DNA from: Clostridia bacterium
GTDB taxonomy: Bacteria; Bacillota; Clostridia; TANB77; CAG-508
NCBI GenBank assembly: GCA_900752095.1
Contig: CAADUD010000090.1
Location: 1 to 5,001, forward strand
Length of the DNA: 5,001 nucleotides
Direction: 5' to 3'
Shown here: positions 1-5,001 of the stretch, in pieces
Layout of the letters: each line of letters opens with the position of its first letter
How positions within the stretch are numbered: the first letter of the stretch is position 1
Notes under the pieces: model-generated
The model's database searches: none
Told to the model about the DNA's origin: nothing
What the model saw: the letters and a program-made list of their open reading frames with translations, nothing else
Translations under genes and position numbers: made by a program

Positions 1-2
1 AA

Positions 3-92
3 TTAAAATGTAAAATAAACAAGGATGAAGTGTTCCAAGTGCCCCATAGGAGCAGTGAGAATCGTCCAAAAGGAGAAAATCATGGATTTTGA
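3..92 (+). CDS. Possible C-terminal tail of an upstream gene (partial, weak)
   Basis: The third forward frame is open from the window edge to a TGA at 90-92, giving about 29 codons of hydrophilic sequence rich in K, E, N and R. It would overlap the ligA start by 11 bases, an arrangement that would allow translational coupling. In many Firmicutes a UvrD/PcrA helicase gene precedes ligA, but this tail is too short and featureless to assign to any family. The other two frames stop at positions 4-6 and 11-13, so the upstream gene could equally end there, or before the window. This is only an open frame, and the call is weak. Confidence 0.18.
   Translation, partial: LKCKINKDEVFQVPHRSSENRPKGENHGF
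71..75 (+). promoter_or_regulatory. Ribosome binding site that sets the ligA start
   Basis: AGGAG lies six bases before the ATG at 82, which is ideal spacing. The longer in-frame start at ATG 25 has only an AAGG touching the start codon, which cannot work as a Shine-Dalgarno site. The 19 extra residues it would add also have no counterpart in the usual LigA N-terminus. Confidence 0.85.
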
Positions 93-2079
93 ACAAGCGA
101 AAAAAAGAGCAGAGGAGCTTAGACCTTTGCTACAATATTATACACAAAAATATTTTGATGATGAGCAAGTGGTAAGTGATTATGAATACGATATGCTCAT
201 GAGGGAATTAAAACAAATTGAAAAAGAGTATCCAGAATTAATCACAAAGGATTCTCCTACGCAAAAAGTGGGTTCTAGCATTAAAAAAGGTTTTGCAAAG
301 GTTACACATGAAGTGCCTTTGCAAAGCCTTCAAGATGTGTTTACCTTTGAAGAAGTAGAAGAATTTGACGAAAGGATGCAAAAGGCTGCAGAAGAGTATA
401 AAAGACTTCTAGAATATGTAGTAGAAACTAAAATTGATGGGCTTTCTTCTAGCATAGAGTATAGAAAAGGAAAATATGTTAAAGGTGCAACTCGTGGTAA
501 TGGCTTAGTAGGAGAAGATGTTACAGAAAATATTGCCACTATAAAAACTGTACCAAAAGAGTTAAAAGAGCCAATTTCTATTACCGTTCGTGGAGAAGTT
601 TTTATTGGTAAAACTGATTTTGACAAAATGAATGAAGAAAGACTATTAGAAGAACAAGAGCAATTTGCTAATGCTAGAAATGCTGCTGCAGGTTCTTTAA
701 GGCAATTGGACAGCAAAATTACAGCAAGTCGCCCTCTAAATATTTATATTTTTAATGTACAAAAAAGTGAAGATGTTCATTTTACTACTCATTATGAAAG
801 TTTGCTTTACCTAGAAAAGTTAGGTCTTAATGTAAACCCTGTAAAAATTCTATGTAAAAATATGCAAGAGGTAAGACAAGCTATTGAAAAGATAGGTCAA
901 ATGCGTGATAGCTTAGATTTTGGCATTGATGGAGCCGTAGTAAAGATAAATGACTTAGAGCTAAGAGAAAAAATAGGAACTACTTACAAAACTCCAAAAT
1001 GGGCAGTGGCATATAAATATCCACCAGAAAAGAAAGAAACTTTATTAAAAGATATTGTTTGCCAAGTAGGTAGAACGGGGGCCATTACTCCTATGGCGAT
1101 TTTAGAGCCAGTATATGTAGCAGGTTCTAAAATTTCTAAAACAACTCTTCATAATGAGGACTATATTAAACAAAATGATATTCGTATAGGAGATAGAGTT
1201 ATTATTCAAAAGGCAGGAGATGTTATTCCAGAAGTAGTGGGAGTTAACACCGAAAAACGTGATGGCACAGAAAAAATATTTGAAATGCCAAGAGTTTGTC
1301 CTGTATGTGGCGCAGAAGCTGTAAGAGAAGAAGGAGAAGCTGTTGTTAGATGTATAGGAATTGAATGTCCTGCTAAACTTTATAGAAGTATTATTCACTT
1401 TACTTCTAAAGATGCTATGGATATTGACGGTTTAGGAGAGGCAATTATAGGAGAGTTAATAGAAAGGAAACTAATTTTTAATATTGCAGATATTTATAAT
1501 CTAACTTTAGAAGATATTGCTTCTTTAAAGAAAAATGGTAAAAAATTTGCTCAAAATTTAATAAATGCAATTGAAGAAAGTAAACATAGAGATTTATATA
1601 GGCTTATTAATTCTTTAGGTATTAGACATGTAGGAATAAAACTTGCTAAAACTTTAGCAGGATATTATTCTAGCATGGATAAATTAATAAAAGCACCTTA
1701 TGTGGAACTAAGAATGATAGATGATGTAGGAGAAATTACAGCTAAAACGATTTATGAATTTTTTAGACAAGAACAAACATTGGATTTAATAGAGAAATTG
1801 AAAGTTGCGGGTGTTAATATGAATGTTTTAGAGGAAGCCGTAGAGGATGAAAAACTAGCTGGAAAAACGTTTGTATTAACAGGAACACTAGAACATTATT
1901 CAAGAGAAGAAGCAAGCAAATTGATTGAACAACATGGAGGAAGAACTTCTTCAGCAGTCTCTAAAAAAACAGATTATGTACTAGCAGGAGAAGATGCAGG
2001 TAGCAAATTAAAAAAAGCACAAGAACTAGGAATTACTATTCTATCAGAAGAAGAATTTATAGCAATACTAAATAGTTAA
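82..2079 (+). CDS. ligA: NAD-dependent DNA ligase LigA
   Basis: This enzyme seals nicks in duplex DNA during replication and repair, using NAD+ to adenylate itself. The chosen start gives 665 residues, close to the 671 of E. coli LigA. In order, it shows: N-terminal domain Ia (about 1-65, with the conserved SDYEYD at 32-37); the adenylation domain with nucleophile K117 in KIDG, E172 in RGEVF, R199 and R207, DGAVVK at 283-288, and K312 in AYKYP; an OB fold (about 325-400); a four-cysteine zinc finger (C406, C409, C424, C429); helix-hairpin-helix repeats (about 440-585); and a C-terminal BRCT domain (about 588-665). All key catalytic and zinc-binding residues are present, so it should be active. 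The motif usually read as RGDG after the adenylation lysine is RGNG here (N140), a mild variant. No promoter is visible in the 81 bases upstream, so it is probably cotranscribed with an upstream gene. Confidence 0.97.
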   Translation: MDFEQAKKRAEELRPLLQYYTQKYFDDEQVVSDYEYDMLMRELKQIEKEYPELITKDSPTQKVGSSIKKGFAKVTHEVPLQSLQDVFTFEEVEEFDERMQKAAEEYKRLLEYVVETKIDGLSSSIEYRKGKYVKGATRGNGLVGEDVTENIATIKTVPKELKEPISITVRGEVFIGKTDFDKMNEERLLEEQEQFANARNAAAGSLRQLDSKITASRPLNIYIFNVQKSEDVHFTTHYESLLYLEKLGLNVNPVKILCKNMQEVRQAIEKIGQMRDSLDFGIDGAVVKINDLELREKIGTTYKTPKWAVAYKYPPEKKETLLKDIVCQVGRTGAITPMAILEPVYVAGSKISKTTLHNEDYIKQNDIRIGDRVIIQKAGDVIPEVVGVNTEKRDGTEKIFEMPRVCPVCGAEAVREEGEAVVRCIGIECPAKLYRSIIHFTSKDAMDIDGLGEAIIGELIERKLIFNIADIYNLTLEDIASLKKNGKKFAQNLINAIEESKHRDLYRLINSLGIRHVGIKLAKTLAGYYSSMDKLIKAPYVELRMIDDVGEITAKTIYEFFRQEQTLDLIEKLKVAGVNMNVLEEAVEDEKLAGKTFVLTGTLEHYSREEASKLIEQHGGRTSSAVSKKTDYVLAGEDAGSKLKKAQELGITILSEEEFIAILNS

Positions 2080-2110
2080 ATCAGGAAAATGGCTTTTCTA
2101 TAACTACAAA

Positions 2111-2146
2111 AAAAGAGGCTTTCCAATTGGAAAGCACTCTTCTTTT
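2111..2146. terminator. Bidirectional intrinsic terminator between convergent genes
   Basis: A perfect 7-bp stem (GCTTTCC 2118-2124, GGAAAGC 2129-2135) closes an AATT loop. It extends through AAAAGAG (2111-2117) pairing with CTCTT plus T-rich sequence (2137-2146) across a one-base bulge. It begins 31 bases after the ligA stop and 19 bases beyond the stop of the minus-strand gene. Read on the minus strand the hairpin is followed by CTCTTTTTTT, a strong U-tract. On the plus strand the tract is CTCTTCTTTT, somewhat weaker. It should therefore end both transcripts. Confidence 0.85.
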
Positions 2147-2165
2147 AGAAATAGGATAACAATTG

Positions 2166-2360
2166 TCAAAATAGGAATGCAATAGCGGTAACAAGTAATA
2201 CGATAATAAGAAAGAAAATGATACCAATCATATAAATCAAGTCTTTATTATCTTTTCTCTTGTTAAACAGTTGGATAGTAGAAAAAAAACCTACTATTGA
2301 AAGAAACACACTAAAAACGCATAAAAATATACCAATGTAATTTAACATCTCCCGCGACAT
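2166..2360 (-). CDS. Small two-helix membrane protein, function unknown
   Basis: The 64-residue protein has two hydrophobic stretches, about residues 8-29 and 41-64, joined by a short charged loop (NKRKDNKD, 33-40). The positive loop suggests that it faces the cytoplasm with both ends outside, by the positive-inside rule; this is inference. I chose the ATG at 2360 because AAAGGA lies ten bases upstream of it. An in-frame ATG 11 codons earlier (2393) lacks a Shine-Dalgarno site, and that longer form would put a charged segment before the first helix. The gene converges on ligA, ends at a shared terminator, and has its own promoter at 2411-2439. I recognise no family. It may be a small toxin-like or stress-related membrane peptide, but nothing in the sequence proves this. 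Confidence 0.7.
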   Translation of the reverse strand: MSREMLNYIGIFLCVFSVFLSIVGFFSTIQLFNKRKDNKDLIYMIGIIFFLIIVLLVTAIAFLF

Positions 2361-2410
2361 ACTGTTATCATCCTTTCTTAACACTACAAGCATATTTATG
2401 CAACAACTAT

Positions 2411-2425
2411 ATTATATCATATAAT
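2411..2425. repeat. Perfect 15-base palindrome holding opposed -10 boxes
   Basis: ATTATAT and ATATAAT flank a single central C at 2418, forming an uninterrupted 7-1-7 inverted repeat. Each half contains TATAAT on its outward-reading strand: 2416-2411 for the minus-strand gene and 2420-2425 for the plus-strand gene. The plus-strand box has only a poor -35 (TATGCA, 2397-2402), so that promoter is tentative. The dyad could simply come from the two -10 boxes, or could be an operator. Confidence 0.55.
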
Positions 2426-2439
2426 TAATAAAACTACAA
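2411..2439 (-). promoter_or_regulatory. Promoter of the small membrane protein gene
   Basis: On the minus strand there is a perfect TATAAT (2416-2411) preceded by TGA, making an extended TGnTATAAT -10 element. TTGTAG (2439-2434) lies exactly 17 bases upstream as a partial -35. Transcription would start near 2404, about 44 bases before the start codon at 2360. The extended -10 makes up for the weak -35. Confidence 0.65.
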
Positions 2440-2502
2440 TAAAGCTATATACAATTTATGTGAACAAAAAATAATAAACAACTTAAAAGAAAGAGGCAAA
2501 AA

Positions 2503-2751
2503 ATGGATGGAAAATATAATTTCGAAGAATTTTATCAAAATTTAGAAGATGGATATCAAATTTATTTTACTTATGTAAGAAATCGCTATTTGTTATTTAA
2601 AACATCAGAAAATTGTTATGCACAAAAGTTATTATCAGAGTATGAAAAAAATCCACAACCAAGACACAGTATGCTTACCTTTAAAAGAGTAAAAGAAATA
2701 TTTCCTCATATGACTGAGATTGAATATAAAACAGGAATAGACGGCATGTAA
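2503..2751 (+). CDS. Hypothetical 82-residue soluble protein
   Basis: The gene has a good ribosome binding site, AGAGG at 2492-2496, six bases before the ATG. The protein has no signal peptide or membrane segment. Its first half is rich in aromatics (YNFEEFY, GYQIYFTY, NRYLLF); a single cysteine lies at residue 38, a NPQPRH segment at 50-55, and a basic stretch TFKRVKEIF at 59-67. The pattern of alternating aromatics followed by charged helices suggests a small compact alpha/beta fold, but I recognise no family. It is divergent from the small membrane protein gene, 142 bases from start codon to start codon. A 151-base gap with its own promoter separates it from the FIST gene, so it is probably monocistronic. 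Length, RBS and codon use support a real gene. Confidence 0.75.
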   Translation: MDGKYNFEEFYQNLEDGYQIYFTYVRNRYLLFKTSENCYAQKLLSEYEKNPQPRHSMLTFKRVKEIFPHMTEIEYKTGIDGM

Positions 2752-2783
2752 TATGTCGAATTTTGTCATACGACTTTTCTTGC

Positions 2784-2802
2784 AAAAATTTCACAAATTT
2801 TT
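2784..2802. repeat. AT-only inverted repeat upstream of the FIST promoter
   Basis: AAAAATTT (2784-2791) and AAATTTTT (2795-2802) form an 8-bp inverted repeat around CAC. With no G-C pairs it would be a weak RNA hairpin, so it is a doubtful terminator for the 2503-2751 gene. It lies just upstream of the promoter at about 2812-2843 and could be an A/T-tract (UP-like or bent DNA) or a protein-binding dyad. Confidence 0.35.
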
Positions 2803-2811
2803 TACAAAAAC

Positions 2812-2868
2812 TTGTATTATTTTTTCGAATTATGATATATAATGAAATCAGTTATATCGATTGCGATA
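2812..2868 (+). promoter_or_regulatory. Probable promoter and leader dyad of the FIST gene
   Basis: TATAAT at 2838-2843 is the clearest -10 box; an overlapping TATATA at 2836-2841 is the alternative. TTGTAT at 2812-2817 is the best -35, spaced 18 bases from TATATA but 20 from TATAAT, so the exact pairing is uncertain. The start would fall near 2850, leaving a leader of about 50 bases. At the head of that leader is a small dyad, TATCG (2855-2859) and CGATA (2864-2868) around ATTG, a possible operator or 5' hairpin. Confidence 0.5.
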
Positions 2869-2885
2869 AATTTAATAAAATAAAC

Positions 2886-2893
2886 AAAGGAGG
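2886..2893 (+). promoter_or_regulatory. Strong ribosome binding site of the FIST gene
   Basis: AAAGGAGG is a near-full match to the 16S rRNA tail and lies nine bases before the ATG at 2903. It fixes the start and suggests a well-translated gene. Confidence 0.85.
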
Positions 2894-2902
2894 AATCTTA
2901 TT

Positions 2903-4069
2903 ATGTTAAAAGCAAACGTAGGATGGAGTACAGATGCGAATAATTTTAAAGCAGGAAGAACTTCAGCGGCAAAAGCTGTAGTTGATTTAGTTCAAACAAA
3001 GGTAGCTTTCTTATTTACCTCATGTGATAATGATGTGGAAGAAGTACTAAAAGGGGCTAAAGCAGAATTAGGAACAGCACCAATTGTAGGTTGTACCTCT
3101 AGTGGTGGAATTATTGTTCCAGATGGATTTATTTCATCAGATAATGGATTTGTTGGAATCATGGCTATTGGTGATCCTGATACAACAGTTGGAGTAGCAG
3201 GCTCTAAAAAAGGAAAAACTGCAAGAGAAACTGGTAGAAAAGTTGCTATGGAAGCAATGAAAAATGCAGGGAAAGACTGTGCACCAGTTTATTTTTATAT
3301 GGTAGCAAATCCTGCAGAAGAGGAAGATTGTTTAAAAGGTATTGAAGATGTCATTGGTAGAGTACCTTTCTTTGGAGGAAGTGCTGCAGATAATACAGTA
3401 GAAGGAAATTGGAAAATTTTTACTAATAATGAAGTGTTTTCAGAAGGTGTCGCTGTTGCATTTTTCTACACAGATAAACCAATGTCAAATGTATATACAG
3501 GGGCATACCATGAAACTACCAATTCTGGAATTATTACTGCATTAGAAGGCAAAAGAACTTTAAAGGAAATTGATGGTGTTCCAGCCATGAAAAAATATGC
3601 AGCTTGGACAGGAAAAGATCCTAAAAAAATGATGGGAAATGATTTATTATCTTCTACCATTTTAGCACCACTTGGTATAAAAGATAGATTAGGAGATTTA
3701 ATTGCTATTCGTCATCCAATGGTAGGAAATAAAGATTATTCTATGAATATAGGTAATAATTTAGCAATTAATACAGCAGTTATTCAAATGGAAGCAACAG
3801 TAGATGAATTAATAGATTCCACAGGAAAAGCTGTAAAAGAAATTAATAAAGATTTAAATAATGAAGTGGGAGCCTATTTATTAGTACATTGTGGTGGAAG
3901 AAAACTAGGTATTGGAGATAGAATAGATGAAGTAGCAAAACAATTAAAGAAAGAAACAAAGGGTGCTCCATTTATAACAATTTTTACCTTTGGAGAATAT
4001 GGTTCAAAGGACCATGGAGCAAATACTTGTGGCGGACTAATGCTTTCTTTCACAGGTTTTGAAAAATGA
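2903..4069 (+). CDS. Stand-alone FIST-domain (FIST_N + FIST_C) sensor protein
   Basis: The 388-residue protein matches the FIST family, proposed ligand-sensing domains linked to signal transduction and thought to bind small molecules such as amino acids. The N-terminal FIST domain spans about residues 20-210, with the hallmark VGCTSSGGI at 62-70 and VPFFGGSAADN at 154-164, followed by EGVAVAFF at 181-188. The C-terminal FIST_C domain spans about 220-385 and ends in TFGEYG (362-367) and NTCGGLMLSFTGF (374-386). There is no signal peptide, membrane helix, kinase, GGDEF or chemoreceptor domain, so it is a cytoplasmic sensor without an attached output. It would have to act through a partner. Six cysteines are present (41, 64, 126, 143, 330, 376). 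It has its own promoter and is followed 99 bases later by an aldehyde dehydrogenase on the same strand with no terminator between them, which suggests co-transcription. Its ligand cannot be read from the sequence. Confidence 0.88.
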   Translation: MLKANVGWSTDANNFKAGRTSAAKAVVDLVQTKVAFLFTSCDNDVEEVLKGAKAELGTAPIVGCTSSGGIIVPDGFISSDNGFVGIMAIGDPDTTVGVAGSKKGKTARETGRKVAMEAMKNAGKDCAPVYFYMVANPAEEEDCLKGIEDVIGRVPFFGGSAADNTVEGNWKIFTNNEVFSEGVAVAFFYTDKPMSNVYTGAYHETTNSGIITALEGKRTLKEIDGVPAMKKYAAWTGKDPKKMMGNDLLSSTILAPLGIKDRLGDLIAIRHPMVGNKDYSMNIGNNLAINTAVIQMEATVDELIDSTGKAVKEINKDLNNEVGAYLLVHCGGRKLGIGDRIDEVAKQLKKETKGAPFITIFTFGEYGSKDHGANTCGGLMLSFTGFEK

Positions 4070-4074
4070 AGAGC

Positions 4075-4137
4075 CGAGCCTGAAAAAAGACTTGAAACCA
4101 TGGGCAAAAGTCTGGAAACAGGCTTGACAGGAATGTC
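4075..4137 (+). other. Structured intergenic RNA between the FIST and dehydrogenase genes
   Basis: The transcript can fold into a long hairpin. The outer stem is CGAGCCTG (4075-4082) with CAGGCTTG (4119-4126), 8 bp with one G-U. A symmetric 5x5 internal loop follows, AAAAA (4083-4087) against GGAAA (4114-4118). The inner stem is AGACTT (4088-4093) with AAGTCT (4108-4113), and the apical loop contains the palindrome CCATGG (4098-4103). Next to it is a small hairpin, GACA-GGAA-TGTC (4126-4137), with a GNRA-type loop; it shares G4126 with the outer stem, so the two either compete for that base or stack. No run of T follows, so it is not an ordinary terminator. It may protect or process the bicistronic message, or set the ratio of the two proteins. 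I cannot match it to a known riboswitch class. Confidence 0.5.
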
Positions 4138-4155
4138 CAGAATAGAAAATAAAAT

Positions 4156-4162
4156 AGGAGGA
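4156..4162 (+). promoter_or_regulatory. Ribosome binding site of the aldehyde dehydrogenase
   Basis: TAGGAGG lies six or seven bases before the ATG at 4169. It favours this start over in-frame ATGs at 4100 and 4133, which lack a comparable site and would fall within the intergenic hairpins. Confidence 0.8.
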
Positions 4163-4168
4163 AAAGGT

Positions 4169-5001
4169 ATGAAAGTTTTAATAGGATATGAATGGAAAGA
4201 TGATTCTAATAGAGAAAAAATAGAAGTAGTAAATCCAGCAACTAGTGAACTAATAGCTACAGTTCCAAATGTAAGTTTAGAAGATGTAGATGAAGCAGTA
4301 AAAGTGGCTGAAATAGAACAAAAGAAATGGGCAAGAGTTTCCATTTATGATAGAGCAGAAAAATTATATAAATTTGTAGAGCTAGTAGAAGAAAACAAAG
4401 ATCGTTTGGCAAAACTTTTATCAGAAGAAACAGGAAAACCAATTAAAGAAGCTTATGCGGAAGTTTCTAATGTAAAAATTGGTGTACGTGGTTTTGTAGA
4501 AAGAGCAAAACATTTATATACAGAAAGCATTCCTGCAGGTAGTGAAGCAGGACAAGAAAAAACAATGCAGATAGTTCAAAGAGAGCCATTAGGTGTAATT
4601 GTAGCTATTATTCCTTTTAATTTTCCAAGTGATTTGTTTTGTCAAAAAGTGCCACCTGCCTTAATGATGGGAAATAGTATTATTGTAAAGCCTTCTAACT
4701 ATAATCCACTAACATTAATTGAGTATGTAAAATTAATGCTAGAAGCAGGCGTGCCAGCAGGATGTATTCAAATTTTAACAGGAGATGGACCAACAGTAGG
4801 ACAAGCATTAGCAGGACATCCAGGTGTACATTTAGTATCTTTAACAGGAGGTACAGGAGCTGGAATTCAAACTATGGGAACCGCCTCTAAAAATTTAACC
4901 CATGTAACATTAGAGTTAGGCGGAAATGATGCATTCATCTTTTTAGAAGACGGAGATATGGATTTAGCTATTCCAGAGGTAAAATGGGGAAGACTTTATA
5001 A
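4169..5001 (+). CDS. NAD(P)-dependent aldehyde dehydrogenase (5' part, truncated by the window)
   Basis: This is the first 277 residues of an aldehyde dehydrogenase superfamily enzyme of the type that oxidises semialdehydes or short aldehydes to acids; members usually run to about 450-490 residues. Visible landmarks are VVNPATSE (20-27), the oxyanion-hole N151 in IPFNFP, K174 in VKPS, the Rossmann-type LTGGTGAG (225-232), and the general base E249 in LELGG. The catalytic cysteine should lie about 34 residues after E249, just beyond the window, so activity cannot be confirmed here. In human ALDH2 a glutamate three residues after the cofactor lysine holds the NAD ribose. Here that site is N177, which hints at NADP+ use or dual use (inference). 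The substrate cannot be fixed; succinate-semialdehyde-, lactaldehyde- and glycolaldehyde-type enzymes are all similar over this stretch. It is probably co-transcribed with the FIST gene. Confidence 0.92.
   Translation, partial: MKVLIGYEWKDDSNREKIEVVNPATSELIATVPNVSLEDVDEAVKVAEIEQKKWARVSIYDRAEKLYKFVELVEENKDRLAKLLSEETGKPIKEAYAEVSNVKIGVRGFVERAKHLYTESIPAGSEAGQEKTMQIVQREPLGVIVAIIPFNFPSDLFCQKVPPALMMGNSIIVKPSNYNPLTLIEYVKLMLEAGVPAGCIQILTGDGPTVGQALAGHPGVHLVSLTGGTGAGIQTMGTASKNLTHVTLELGGNDAFIFLEDGDMDLAIPEVKWGRLY

Noticed and set aside
330..716. Minus-strand open frame of 128 codons inside ligA
   Set aside because: It lies entirely antisense to a well-supported gene, is serine-rich low-complexity sequence as expected from reversed A-rich codons, and resembles no known protein.
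1102..1398. Minus-strand open frame of 98 codons inside ligA
   Set aside because: It is an antisense shadow over the OB fold and zinc-finger region, rich in N, S and F from AT-rich sequence, with no independent support.
2153..2169. lac-operator-like GGATAACAATT and a TTGACA on the minus strand
   Set aside because: The operator match is a half-site in an AT-rich spacer beside a terminator, and the TTGACA has no -10 box at a suitable distance (the position holds AAAAGA or TAAAAG).
2752..2780. Possible terminator after the 82-residue gene (GTCG...CGAC followed by TTTTCTT)
   Set aside because: The stem is only four base pairs around a 12-base loop; the alternative TATG...CATA pairing is interrupted by a mismatch. 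Neither is convincing.
3466..3660. Minus-strand open frame inside the FIST gene
   Set aside because: It is antisense to a confident coding region and has no recognisable features.
4067..4126. TGA followed by a hairpin as a selenocysteine insertion signal
   Set aside because: The FIST family normally ends at this point, the hairpin loop is rather far from the TGA, and the downstream frame leads into a separate gene with its own strong ribosome binding site.
3874..4442. Two minus-strand open frames spanning the end of the FIST gene and the start of the dehydrogenase
   Set aside because: Both are antisense to strong plus-strand genes. The first crosses the gap only because that stretch happens to be stop-free in that frame as well.

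Overview
The window is AT-rich (roughly one third G+C by eye), with A/T-ending codons, AGGAGG-type ribosome binding sites and TATAAT-type promoters. It reads like a chromosomal segment of a low-GC Gram-positive bacterium, most likely a clostridial Firmicute. The NAD-dependent DNA ligase has a clostridial-style zinc finger. No mobile element, CRISPR array, tRNA or rRNA is visible.

Layout, left to right. Positions 82-2079 (+) hold ligA, complete, with its start decided by a well-placed AGGAG. A near-perfect hairpin at about 2111-2146 follows and can terminate both ligA and the gene converging on it. That gene, 2360-2166 (-), encodes a 64-residue protein with two membrane segments. It is divergent from 2503-2751 (+), which encodes an 82-residue soluble protein I do not recognise. 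Between the two lies a perfect 7-1-7 palindrome (2411-2425) that contains a TATAAT box on each strand. After a 151-base AT-rich spacer with a promoter, 2903-4069 (+) encodes a complete stand-alone FIST-domain sensor protein. It is followed 99 bases later by an aldehyde dehydrogenase (4169 to the window end, truncated before its catalytic cysteine). The 99-base gap can fold into a long two-tier hairpin that has no U-tract, and it carries no stop codon in the FIST frame after the FIST TGA.

How the genes relate. ligA is housekeeping (replication and repair) and is unconnected in function with the rest. The two small genes share a divergent control region and may be co-regulated or mutually exclusive. 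The FIST protein and the aldehyde dehydrogenase look like one transcription unit, so a small-molecule-binding protein may be paired with an enzyme that oxidises a related metabolite. This pairing, with the structured RNA between the genes, is the most interesting part of the window. I see no clear evidence of a wholly new system.
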